64,000 nt of DNA. Origin: Megachile rotundata (lineage: Eukaryota; Arthropoda; Insecta; Hymenoptera; Megachilidae). The notes beneath the pieces are model-generated. The model was not told the DNA's origin. It saw nothing but the letters and a program-made list of their open reading frames with translations, and ran no database searches. The stretch covers positions 29,779 through 93,778 of the forward strand of contig NW_027474070.1 in assembly GCF_050947335.1 (NCBI RefSeq). The letters are read 5' to 3'. Position numbers and translations under genes: made by a program. Positions 41,570 through 56,800 of this stretch are shown here, one piece after another (the first letter of the stretch is position 1; each line of letters opens with the position of its first letter).

Positions 41570-41710
41570 ATATGATCGATAGAACGACAACTACTATACT
41601 TTTTACTCTTATTATTGTCAATCTAACTCATATTATTAGCCATATTATGCTTATATGGTCGATAGGACGACAATTACTATACTCACTCCTCTTATTATTA
41701 TCAATCTAAC

Positions 41711-44700
41711 CCATATTATTAGCCATATTATGCTTATATGATCGATAGAACGACAATTACTATACTTATTACTCTTATTATTATCAATCTAACTCATCTT
41801 ATTGGCCATATTATGCTTATATGATCGATAGGACGGCAATTACTATACTCACTCCTCTTATTATTATCAATCTAACTCATATTATTAGCCATATTATGCT
41901 TATATGATCGATAGAACGACAATTACTATACTTATTACTCCTATTATTATCAATCTAACTCATATTATTAGCCATATTATGCTTATATGAGCAATAGAAC
42001 TACAATTACTATATTTATTACACTCACTATTATCAATCTAACACATATTATTAACCAAATTATGCAGATATGATCGATAGGACGACAATTACTATACTTA
42101 TTACTCTTATTATTATCCATCTATCTCAAATTATTAGCCATATTATGCTTATATGATCGATAGGACGACAATTACTATACTCATTTCTCTTATTTTTATC
42201 AATCTAACTCATATTATTAACCACATTAAGCTTATATGATAGATAGAACGACAATTACTATACTCATTACCCTTATTATTATCAATCTAACTCATATTAT
42301 TAGCCATATTATGCTTATATGATCGATAGAACGGCAATTACTATATTCATTGCTCTTATTATTATCAATCTAACGCATATTATTAACCATATTAAGCTTA
42401 TATGAGCAATAGAACTACAATTACTATACTTATTACACTCACTATTATCAATCTAACTCATACTATTAACCATATTATGCAGATATGATCGATAGGACGA
42501 CAATTACTGTACTTATTACTCTTATTATTATCCATCTATCTCAAATTATTAGCCATATTATGCTTATATGATCGATAGAACGACAATTACTATACTCATT
42601 TCTCTTATTTTTGTCAATCTAACTCATATTATTAGCCATATTATGCATATATGACCGATAGAACGACAATTACTATACTCATTACTCTTATTATTATCAA
42701 TTTAACTCATAGTATTAACCATATTATGCTTATATGAGCAATAGAACTACAATTACTATACTTATTACTCTTATTATTATCTATCTAACTCACATTATTA
42801 GCCATATTATGCTTATATAATCGATAGAACGACAATTACTATACTCACTACTCTTATTATTATCAATCTAAGTCATATTATTAGCCATATTATGCTTATA
42901 TGATCGATAGAACTACATTTACTATACTTATTACGCTTATTATTATCAATCTAACTCATATTATTAACCATATTATGCAGATATAATCGATAAAACTACA
43001 ATTACTATACTCATTACTCGTATTATTATCAATCTAACTCATATTATTAGCCATATTATGCTTATATGATCGATAGGACGACAATTACTATACTCACTCC
43101 TCTTATTATTATCAATCTAACTCATATTATTAGCCATATTATGCTTATATGATCGATAGAACGACAATTACTATACTTATTACTCTTATTATTATCAATC
43201 TAACTCATATTATTAGCCATATTATGCTTATATGATCGATAGGACGACAATTACTATACTCACTCCTCTTATTATTATCAATCTAACTCATATTATTAGC
43301 CATATTATGCTTATATGATCGATAGAACGACAATTACTATACTTATTACTCCTATTATTATCAATCTAACACATATTATTAACCAAATTATGCAGATATG
43401 ATCGATAGAACGACAATTACTATACTCACTCCTCTTATTATTATCAATCTAACTCATATTATTAGCCATATTATGCTTATATGATCGATAGAACGACAAT
43501 TACTATACTTATTACTCTTATTATTATCAATCTAACTCATCTTATTGGCCATATTATGCTTATATGATCGATAGGACGACAATTACTATACTCACTCCTC
43601 TTATTATTATCAATCTAACTCATATTATTAGCCATATTATGCTTATATGATCGATAGAACGACAATTACTATACTTATTACTCCTATTATTATCAATCTA
43701 ACTCATATTATTAGCCATATTATGCTTATATGAGCAATAGAACTACAATTACTATATTTATTACACTCACTATTATCAATCTAACACATATCATTAACCA
43801 AATTATGCAGATATGATCGATAGGACGACAATTACTATACTTATTACTCTTATTATTATCCATCTATCTCAAATTATTAGCCATATTATGCTTATATGAT
43901 CGATAGGACGACAATTACTATACTCATTTCTCTTATTTTTATCAATCTAACTCATATTATTAACCACATTAAGCTTATATGATAGATAGAACGACAATTA
44001 CTATACTCATTACCCTTATTATTATCAATCTAACTCATATTATTAGCCATATTATGCTTATATGATCGATAGAACGGCAATTACTATATTCATTGCTCTT
44101 ATTATTATCAATCTAACGCATATTATTAACCATATTAAGCTTATATGAGCAATAGAACTACAATTACTATACTTATTACACTCACTATTATCAATCTAAC
44201 TCATACTATTAACCATATTATGCAGATATGATCGATAGGACGACAATTACTGTACTTATTACTCTTATTATTATCCATCTATCTCAAATTATTAGCCATA
44301 TTATGCTTATATGATCGATAGAACGACAATTACTATACTCATTTCTCTTATTTTTGTCAATCTAACTCATATTATTAGCCATATTATGCATATATGACCG
44401 ATAGAACGACAATTACTATACTCATTACTCTTATTATTATCAATTTAACTCATAGTATTAACCATATTATGCTTATATGAGCAATAGAACTACAATTACT
44501 ATACTTATTACTCTTATTATTATCTATCTAACTCACATTATTAGCCATATTATGCTTATATAATCGATAGAACGACAATTACTATACTCACTACTCTTAT
44601 TATTATCAATCTAAGTCATATTATTAGCCATATTATGCTTATATGATCGATAGAACTACATTTACTATACTTATTACGCTTATTATTATCAATCTAACTC

Positions 44701-45251
44701 ATATTATTAACCATATTATGCAGATATAATCGATAAAACTACAATTACTATACTCATTACTCGTATTATTATCAATCTAACTCATATTATTAGCCATATT
44801 ATGCTTATATGATCGATAGGACGACAATTACTATACTCACTCCTCTTATTATTATCAATCTAACTCATATTATTAGCCATATTATGCTTATATGATCGAT
44901 AGAACGACAATTACTATACTTATTACTCTTATTATTATCAATCTAACTCATATTATTAGCCATATTATGCTTATATGATCGATAGGACGACAATTACTAT
45001 ACTCACTCCTCTTATTATTATCAATCTAACTCATATTATTAGCCATATTATGCTTATATGATCGATAGAACGACAATTACTATACTTATTACTCCTATTA
45101 TTATCAATCTAACACATATTATTAACCAAATTATGCAGATATGATCGATAGAACGACAATTACTATACTCACTCCTCTTATTATTATCAATCTAACTCAT
45201 ATTATTAGCCATATTATGCTTATATGATCGATAGAACGACAATTACTATAC
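41711..45251 (-). repeat. Tandem duplication of a 21-monomer block (1743 bp)
   Basis: About 41711-43453 and 43454-45196 (matching on to 45251) are adjacent copies. Rare variants repeat at 1743 bp: GATAAAACTAC (42989 and 44732), AACCACATTAAGC and TACTCGTATTATTATC. One private difference is CATATCATTAACC near 43790 against CATATTATTAACC in the first copy. Confidence 0.85.
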
Positions 45252-46440
45252 GTATTACTCTTATTATTATCAATCTAACTCATATTATTAGCCATATTAT
45301 GCTTATATGATCGATAGGACGACAATTACTATACTCACTCCTCTTATTATTATCAATCTACCTCATACTATTAGCCATATTATGCTTATATGATCGACTG
45401 AACGACAATCACTATACTGATTACACTCACTATTATCAGTCAAACTCATATTATGAGCCATATTATGCTTATATGATCGATAGAACGACAATTACTATAC
45501 TCATTACTATTATTATTATCAATTTAACTCATAGTATTAACCATATTATGCTTATATGAGCAATAGAAGTACAATTACTATACTTATTACTCTTATTATT
45601 ATCAATCTAACTCATATTATTAGCCATATTATGCTTATATGATCGATAGAACGACAACTACTATACTTTTTACTCTTATTATTGTCAATCTAACTCATAT
45701 TATTAGCCACATTATGCTTATATGATCGATAGAACTACAATTACCATACATATTACTCTTATTATTATCAATCTAACTCATATTATTAACCATATTAAGC
45801 TTATATGATAGATAGAACGACAATTACTATACTCATTACCCTTATTATTATCAATCTAACTCATATTATTAGCCATATTATGCTTATATGATCGATAGAA
45901 CGGCAATTACTATATACATTACTCTTATTATTATCAATCTAACGCATATTATTAACGATATTATGCTTATATGAGCAATAGAGCTACAATTACTATACTT
46001 ATTACACTTATTATTATCCATCTATCTCAAATTATTAGCCATATTATGCTTATATGATCGATAGAACGACAATTACTATACTCATTTCTCTTATTTTTAT
46101 CAATCTAACTCATATTATTAGCCATATTATGCTTATATGGTCGATAGGACGACAATTACTATACTCACTCCTCTTATTATTATCAATCTAACCCATATTA
46201 TTAGCCATATTATGCTTATATGATCGATAGAACGACAATTACTATACTTATTACTCTTATTATTATCAATCTAACTCATCTTATTGGCCATATTATGCTT
46301 ATATGATCGATAGGACGACAATTACTATACTCACTCCTCTTATTATTATCAATCTACCTCATATTATTAGCCATATTATGCTTATATGATCGATAGAACG
46401 ACAACTACTATACTTTTTACTCTTATTATTGTCAATCTAA

Positions 46441-49359
46441 CTCATATTATTAGCCATATTATGCTTATATGATCGATAGAACTACAATTACCATACATAT
46501 TACTCTTATTATTATCAATCTAACTCATATTATTAACCATATTAAGCTTATATGATAGATAGAACTACAATTACTATACTCATTACCCTTATTATTATCA
46601 ATCTAACTCATATTATTAGCCATATTATGCTTATATGATCGATAGAACGGCAATTACTATATACATTACTCTTATTATTATCAATCTAACGCATATTATT
46701 AACGATATTATGCTTATATGAGCAATAGAGCTACAATTACTATACTTATTACACTCACTATTATCAATCTAACTCATATTATTAACCATATTGTGCAGAT
46801 ATGATCGATAGGACGACAATTACTATACTTATTACTCTTATTATTATCCATCTATCTCAAATTATTAGCCATATTATGCTTATATGATCGATAGAACGAC
46901 AATTACTATACTCATTTCTCTTATTTTTATCAATCTAACTCATATTATTAGCCATATTATGCTTATATGGTCGATAGGACGACAATTACTATACTCACTC
47001 CTCTTATTATTATCAATCTAACCCATATTATTAGCCATATTATGCTTATATGATCGATAGAACGACAATTACTATACTTATTACTCTTATTATTATCAAT
47101 CTAACTCATCTTATTGGCCATATTATGCTTATATGATCGATAGGACGACAATTACTATACTCACTCCTCTTATTATTATCAATCTACCTCATATTATTAG
47201 CCATATTATGCTTATATGATCGATAGAACGACAACTACTATACTTTTTACTCTTATTATTGTCAATCTAACCCATATTATTAGCCATATTATGCTTATAT
47301 GATCGATAGAACGACAATTACTATACTTATTACTCTTATTATTATCAATCTAACTCATCTTATTGGCCATATTATGCTTATATGATCGATAGGACGACAA
47401 TTACTATACTCACTCCTCTTATTATTATCAATCTAACTCATATTATTAGCCATATTATGCTTATATGATCGATAGAACGACAATTACTATACTTATTACT
47501 CCTATTATTATCAATCTAACTCATATTATTAGCCATATTATGCTTATATGATCGATAGAACTACATTTACTATACTTATTACGCTTATTATTATCAATCT
47601 AACTCATATTATTAACCATATTATGCAGATATAATCGATAGAACTACAATTACTATACTCATTACTCTTATTATTATCAATCTAACTCATATTATTAGCC
47701 ATATTATGCTTATATGATCGATAGGACGACAATTACTATACTCACTCCTCTTATTATTATCAATCTAACTCATATTATTAGCCATATTATGCTTATATGA
47801 TCGATAGAACGACAATTACTATACTTATTACTCTTATTATTATCAATCTAACTCATATTATTAACCAAATTATGCAGATATGATCGATAGAACGACAATT
47901 ACTATACTCACTCCTCTTATTATTATCAATCTAACTCATATTATTAGCCATATTATGCTTATATGATCGATAGAACTACAATTACCATACATATTACTCT
48001 TATTATTATCAATCTAACTCATATTATTAACCATATTAAGCTTATATGATAGATAGAACGACAATTACTATACTCATTACCCTTATTATTATCAATCTAA
48101 CTCATATTATTAGCCATATTATGCTTATATGATCGATAGAACGGCAATTACTATATACATTACTCTTATTATTATCAATCTAACGCATATTATTAACGAT
48201 ATTATGCTTATATGAGCAATAGAGCTACAATTACTATACTTATTACACTCACTATTATCAATCTAACTCATATTATTAACCATATTGTGCAGATATGATC
48301 GATAGGACGACAATTACTATACTTATTACTCTTATTATTATCCATCTATCTCAAATTATTAGCCATATTATGCTTATATGATCGATAGAACGACAATTAC
48401 TATACTCATTTCTCTTATTTTTATCAATCTAACTCATATTATTAGCCATATTATGCTTATATGGTCGATAGGACGACAATTACTATACTCACTACTCTTA
48501 TTATTATCAATCTAACCCATATTATTAGCCATATTATGCTTATATGATCGATAGAACGACAATTACTATACTTATTACTCTTATTTTTATCAATCTAACT
48601 CATCTTATTGGCCATATTATGCTTATATGATCGATAGGACGACAATTACTATACTCACTCCTCTTATTATTATCAATCTACCTCATATTATTAGCCATAT
48701 TATGCTTATATGATCGATAGAACGACAACTACTATACTTTTTTCTCTTATTATTGTCAATCTAACCCATATTATTAGCCATATTATGCTTATATGATCGA
48801 TAGAACGACAATTACTATACTTATTACTCTTATTATTATCAATCTAACTCATCTTATTGGCCATATTATGCTTATATGATCGATAGGACGACAATTACTA
48901 TACTCACTCCTCTTATTATTATCAATCTAACTCATATTATTAGCCATATTATGCTTATATGATCGATAGAACGACAATTACTATACTTATTACTCCTATT
49001 ATTATCAATCTAACTCATATTATTAGCCATATTATGCTTATATGATCGATAGAACTACATTTACTATACTTATTACGCTTATTATTATCAATCTAACTCA
49101 TATTATTAACCATATTATGCAGATATAATCGATAGAACTACAATTACTATACTCATTACTCTTATTATTATCAATCTAACTCATATTATTAGCCATATTA
49201 TGCTTATATGATCGATAGGACGACAATTACTATACTCACTCCTCTTATTATTATCAATCTAACTCATATTATTAGCCATATTATGCTTATATGATCGATA
49301 GAACGACAATTACTATACTTATTACTCTTATTATTATCAATCTAACTCATATTATTAGC
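46441..49359 (-). repeat. Duplication of an 18-monomer block (offset 1494 bp)
   Basis: Positions 46441-47865 match 47935-49359. TAACGATATT lies at 46700 and 48194, and the rare ATATTGTGCAG lies at 46791 and 48285. The second copy has small differences, such as TATACTTTTTTCTC where the first has TATACTTTTTACTC. Its start is also echoed at 45694-45990, 9 monomers (747 bp) before the first copy. Confidence 0.8.
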
Positions 49360-52300
49360 CATATTATGCTTATATGATCGATAGGACGACAATTACTATA
49401 CTCACTCCTCTTATTATTATCAATCTAACTCATATTATTAGCCATATTATGCTTATATGATCGATAGAACGACAATTACTATACTTATTACTCCTATTAT
49501 TATCAATCTAACACATATTATTAACCAAATTATGCAGATATGATCGATAGAACGACAATTACTATACTCACTCCTCTTATTATTATCAATCTAACTCATA
49601 TTATTAGCCATATTATGCTTATATGATCGATAGAACGACAATTACTATACGTATTACTCTTATTATTATCAATCTAACTCATATTATTAGCCATATTATG
49701 CTTATATGATCGATAGGACGACAATTACTATACTCACTCCTCTTATTATTATCAATCAACCTCATACTATTAGCCATATTATGCTTATATGATCGACTGA
49801 ACGACAATCACTATACTGATTACACTCACTATTATCAGTCAAACTCATATTATTAGCCATATTATGCTTATATGATCGATAGAACGACAATTACTATACT
49901 CATTTCTCTTATTATTATCCATCTATCTCAAATTATGAGCCATATTATGCTTATATGATCGATAGAACGACAATTACTATACTCATTACTATTATTATTA
50001 TCAATTTAACTCATAGTATTAACCATATTATGCTTATATGAGCAATAGAAGTACAATTACTATACTTATTACTCTTATTATTATCAATCTAACTCATATT
50101 ATTAGCCATATTATGCTTATATGATCGATAGAACGACAACTACTATACTTTTTACTCTTATTATTGTCAATCTAACTCATATTATTAGCCATATTATGCT
50201 TATATGATCGATAGAACGACAATTACTATACTTATTACTCTTATTATTATCAATCTAACTCATATTATTAGCCATATTATGCTTATATGATCGATAGGAC
50301 GACAATTACTATACTCACTCCTCTTATTATTATCAATCTAACTCATATTATTAGCCATATTATGCTTATATGATCGATAGAACGACAATTACTATACTTA
50401 TTACTCCTATTATTATCAATCTAACACATATTATTAACCAAATTATGCAGATATGATCGATAGAACGACAATTACTATACTCACTCCTCTTATTATTATC
50501 AATCTAACTCATATTATTAGCCATATTATGCTTATATGATCGATAGAACGACAATTACTATACGTATTACTCTTATTATTATCAATCTAACTCATATTAT
50601 TAGCCATATTATGCTTATATGATCGATAGAACGACAACTACTATACTTTTTTCTCTTATTATTGTCAATCTAACCCATATTATTAGCCATATTATGCTTA
50701 TATGATCGATAGAACGACAATTACTATACTTATTACTCTTATTATTATCAATCTAACTCATCTTATTGGCCATATTATGCTTATATGATCGATAGGACGA
50801 CAATTACTATACTCACTCCTCTTATTATTATCAATCTAACTCATATTATTAGCCATATTATGCTTATATGATCGATAGAACGACAATTACTATACTTATT
50901 ACTCCTATTATTATCAATCTAACTCATATTATTAGCCATATTATGCTTATATGATCGATAGAACTACATTTACTATACTTATTACGCTTATTATTATCAA
51001 TCTAACTCATATTATTAACCATATTATGCAGATATAATCGATAGAACTACAATTACTATACTCATTACTCTTATTATTATCAATCTAACTCATATTATTA
51101 GCCATATTATGCTTATATGATCGATAGGACGACAATTACTATACTCACTCCTCTTATTATTATCAATCTAACTCATATTATTAGCCATATTATGCTTATA
51201 TGATCGATAGAACGACAATTACTATACTTATTACTCTTATTATTATCAATCTAACTCATATTATTAGCCATATTATGCTTATATGATCGATAGGACGACA
51301 ATTACTATACTCACTCCTCTTATTATTATCAATCTAACTCATATTATTAGCCATATTATGCTTATATGATCGATAGAACGACAATTACTATACTTATTAC
51401 TCCTATTATTATCAATCTAACACATATTATTAACCAAATTATGCAGATATGATCGATAGAACGACAATTACTATACTCACTCCTCTTATTATTATCAATC
51501 TAACTCATATTATTAGCCATATTATGCTTATATGATCGATAGAACGACAATTACTATACGTATTACTCTTATTATTATCAATCTAACTCATATTATTAGC
51601 CATATTATGCTTATATGATCGATAGGACGACAATTACTATACTCACTCCTCTTATTATTATCAATCTACCTCATACTATTAGCCATATTATGCTTATATG
51701 ATCGACTGAACGACAATCACTATACTGATTACACTCACTATTATCAGTCAAACTCATATTATTAGCCATATTATGCTTATATGATCGATAGAACGACAAT
51801 TACTATACTCATTTCTCTTATTATTATCCATCTATCTCAAATTATGAGCCATATTATGCTTATATGATCGATAGAACGACAATTACTATACTCATTACTA
51901 TTATTATTATCAATTTAACTCATAGTATTAACCATATTATGCTTATATGAGCAATAGAAGTACAATTACTATACTTATTACTCTTATTATTATCAATCTA
52001 ACTCATATTATTAGCCATATTATGCTTATATGATCGATAGAACGACAACTACTATACTTTTTACTCTTATTATTGTCAATCTAACTCATATTATTAGCCA
52101 TATTATGCTTATATGATCGATAGAACGACAATTACTATACTTATTACTCTTATTATTATCAATCTAACTCATATTATTAGCCATATTATGCTTATATGAT
52201 CGATAGGACGACAATTACTATACTCACTCCTCTTATTATTATCAATCTAACTCATATTATTAGCCATATTATGCTTATATGATCGATAGAACGACAATTA

Positions 52301-52538
52301 CTATACTTATTACTCCTATTATTATCAATCTAACACATATTATTAACCAAATTATGCAGATATGATCGATAGAACGACAATTACTATACTCACTCCTCTT
52401 ATTATTATCAATCTAACTCATATTATTAGCCATATTATGCTTATATGATCGATAGAACGACAATTACTATACGTATTACTCTTATTATTATCAATCTAAC
52501 TCATATTATTAGCCATATTATGCTTATATGATCGATAG
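48721..52538 (-). repeat. Tandem duplication of a 23-monomer block (1909 bp)
   Basis: Positions 48721-50629 and 50630-52538 are adjacent copies at offset 1909. The variant TTTTTTCTCTTATTATTG is found at the head of both, and GATCGACTGAACGAC at 49793 and 51702. One private substitution separates them: ATCAATCAACCTC near 49752 against ATCAATCTACCTC near 51661. The tandem overlaps the end of the 18-monomer duplication, so the events are nested. Confidence 0.85.
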
Positions 52539-53040
52539 GACGACAATTACTATACTCACTCCTCTTATTATTATCAATCTACCTCATACTATTAGCCATA
52601 TTATGCTTATATGATCGACTGAACGACAATCACTATACTGATTACACTCACTATTATCAGTCAAACTCATATTATTAGCCATATTATGCTTATATGATCG
52701 ATAGAACGACAATTACTATACTCATTTCTCTTATTATTATCCATCTATCTCAAATTATGAGCCATATTATGCTTATATGATCGATAGAACGACAATTACT
52801 ATACTCATTACTATTATTATTATCAATTTAACTCATAGTATTAACCATATTATGCTTATATGAGCAATAGAAGTACAATTACTATACTTATTACTCTTAT
52901 TATTATCAATCTAACTCATATTATTAGCCATATTATGCTTATATGATCGATAGAACGACAACTACTATACTTTTTACTCTTATTATTGTCAATCTAACTC
53001 ATATTATTAGCCATATTATGCTTATATGATCGATAGAACT
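51150..53040 (-). repeat. 11-monomer (913 bp) higher-order repeat, two copies
   Basis: The series containing GATCGACTGAACGAC, ACTGATTACACTCAC, TTATCAGTCAAACTC, TTATGAGCC and GAAGTACAATT occurs at offset 913 (markers at 51706 and 52619). The same doublet occurs again at 57267 and 58180, and at 63077 and 63990 where the window ends. It is the most regular short higher-order unit of the inverted arm. Confidence 0.85.
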
Positions 53041-53824
53041 ACAATTACCATACATATTACTCTTATTATTATCAATCTAACTCATATTATTAACCATATT
53101 AAGCTTATATGATAGATAGAACGACAATTACTATACTCATTACCCTTATTATAATCAATCTAACTCATATTATTAGCCATATTATGCTTATATGATCGAT
53201 AGAACGGCAATTACTATATACATTACTCTTATTATTATCAATCTAACGCATATTATTAACGATATTATGCTTATATGAGCAATAGAGCTACAATTACTAT
53301 ACTTATTACACTCACTATTATCAATCTAACTCATATTATTAACCATATTGTGCAGATATGATCGATAGGACGACAATTACTATACTTATTACTCTTATTA
53401 TTATCCATCTATCTCAAATTATTAGCCATATTATGCTTATATGATCGATAGAACGACAATTACTATACTCATTTCTCTTATTTTTATCAATCTAACTCAT
53501 ATTATTAGCCATATTATGCTTATATGGTCGATAGGACGACAATTACTATACTCACTCCTCTTATTATTATCAATCTAACCCATATTATTAGCCATATTAT
53601 GCTTATATGATCGATAGAACGACAATTACTATACTTATTACTCTTATTATTATCAATCTAACTCATCTTATTGGCCATATTATGCTTATATGATCGATAG
53701 GACGACAATTACTATACTCACTCCTCTTATTATTATCAATCTACCTCATATTATTAGCCATATTATGCTTATATTATCGATAGAACGACAACTACTATAC
53801 TTTTTACTCTTATTATTGTCAATC

Positions 53825-56800
53825 TAACGCATATTATTAACGATATTATGCTTATATGAGCAATAGAGCTACAATTACTATACTTATTACACTCACTATT
53901 ATCAATCTAACTCATATTATTAACCATATTATGCAGATATGATCGATAGGACGACAATTACTATACTTATTACTCTTATTATTATCCATCTATCTCAAAT
54001 TATTAGCCATATTATGCTTATATGATCGATAGAACGACAATTACTATACTCATTTCTCTTATTTTTATCAATCTAACTCATATTATTAGCCATATTAAGC
54101 TTATATGGTCGATAGGACGACAATTACTATACTCACTCCTCTTATTATTATCAATCTAACCCATATTATTAGCCATATTATGCTTATATGATCGATAGAA
54201 CGACAATTACTATACTTATTACTCTTATTATTATCAATCTAACTCATCTTATTGGCCATATTATGCTTATATGATCGATAGGACGACAATTACTATACTC
54301 ACTCCTCTTATTATTATCAATCTAACTCATATTATTAGCCATATTATGCTTATATGATCGATAGAACGACAATTACTATACTTATTACTCCTATTATTAT
54401 CAATCTAACTCATATTATTAGCCATATTATGCTTATATGAGCAACAGAACTACAATTACTATATTTATTACACTCACTATTATCAATCTAGCACATATTA
54501 TTAACCAAATTATGCAGATATGATCGATAGGACGACAATTACTATACTTATTACTCTTATTATTATCCATCTATCTCAAATTATTAGCCATATTATGCTT
54601 ATATGATCGATAGGACGACAATTACTATACTCATTTCTCTTATTTTTATCAATCTAACTCATATTATTAACCATATTAAGCTTATATGATAGATAGAACG
54701 ACAATTACTATACTCATTACCCTTATTATTATCAATCTAACTCATATTATTAGCCATATTATGCTTATATGATCGATAGAACGGCAATTACTATATTCAT
54801 TACTCTTATTATTATCAATCTAACGCATATTATTAACCATATTAAGCTTATATGAGCAATAGAACTACAATTACTATACTTATTACACTCACTATTATCA
54901 ATCTAACTCATACTATTAACCATATTATGCAGATATGATCGATAGGACGACAATTACTGTACTTATTACTCTTATTATTATCCATCTATCTCAAATTATT
55001 AGCCATATTATGCTTATATGATCGATAGAACGACAATTACTATACTCATTTCTCTTATTTTTGTCAATCTAACTCATATTATTAGCCATATTATGCATAT
55101 ATGACCGATAGAACGACAATTACTATACTCATTACTCTTATTATTATCAATTTAACTCATAGTATTAACCATATTATGCTTATATGAGCAATAGAACTAC
55201 AATTACTATACTTATTACTCTTATTATTATCTATCTAACTCATATTATTAGCCATATTATGCTTATATGAGCAATAGAACTACAATTACTATACTTATTC
55301 CACTCACTATTATCAATCCAACTCATATTATTAACCATATTATGCAGATATGATCGATAGGACGACAATTACTATACTTATTACTCTTATTATTATCAAT
55401 CTAACTCACATTATTAGCCATATTATGCTTATATAATCGATAGAACGACAATTACTATACTCACTACTCTTATTATTATCAATCTAACTCATATTATTAG
55501 CCATATTATGCTTATATGATCGATAGGACGACAATTACTATACTCACTCCTCTTATTATTATCAATCTAACTCTTATTATTAGCCATATTATGCTTATAT
55601 GATCGATAGAACAACAATTACTATACTTATTACTCTTATTATTATCAATCTAACTCATATTATTAGCCATATTATGCTTATATGATCGATAGGACGTCAA
55701 TTACTATACTCACTCCTCTTATTATTATCAATCTAGCTCATATTATTAGCCATATTATGCTTATATGATCGATAGAACGACAATTACTATACTTATTACT
55801 CCTATTATTATCAATCTAACACATATTATTAACCAAATTATGCAGATATGATCGATAGGACGACAATTACTATACATATAACTCTTATTATTATCCACCT
55901 ATCTCAAATTATTAGCCATATTATGCTTATATGATCGATAGAACGACAATCACTACACTCATTTCTCTTATTTTTATCAATCTAACTCATATTATTAGCC
56001 ATATTATGCTTATATGAGCAATAGAACTACAATTACTGTACTTATTACACTCACTATTATCAATCTAACTCATATTAATAACCATATTATGCAGATATGA
56101 TCGATAGGACGACAATTACTATACTTATTACTCTTATTATTATCAATCTAACTCATATTATTAGCCATATTATGCTTATATGACCGATAGAACGACAACT
56201 ACTATACTCATTACTCTTATTATTATCAATCTAACTCATATTATTAGCCATATTATGCTTATATGATCGATAGAACTACATTTACTATACTTATTACGCT
56301 TATTATTATCAATCTAACTCATATTATTAACCATATTATGCAGATATAATCGATAGAACTACAATTACTGTACTCATTACTCTTATTATTATCAATCTAA
56401 CTCATATTATTAGCCATATTATGCTTATATGATCGATAGAACGACAATTACTATACTTATTACTCTTATTATTATCAATCTAACTCATACTATTAGCCAT
56501 ATTATGCTTATATGATCGACAGAACGACAATTACTATACTGATTACACTCACTATTATCAGTCTAACTCATATTATTAGCCATATTATGCTTATATGATC
56601 GATAGAACGACAATTACTATACTCATTTCTCTTATTATTATCAATCTAACTCATATTATTAGCCATATTATGCATATATGACCGATAGAACGACAATTAC
56701 TATACTCATTACTCTTATTATTATCAATCTAACTCATATTATTAGCCATATTATGCTTATATGATCAATAGAACGACAATTACTATACTTATTACTCTTA

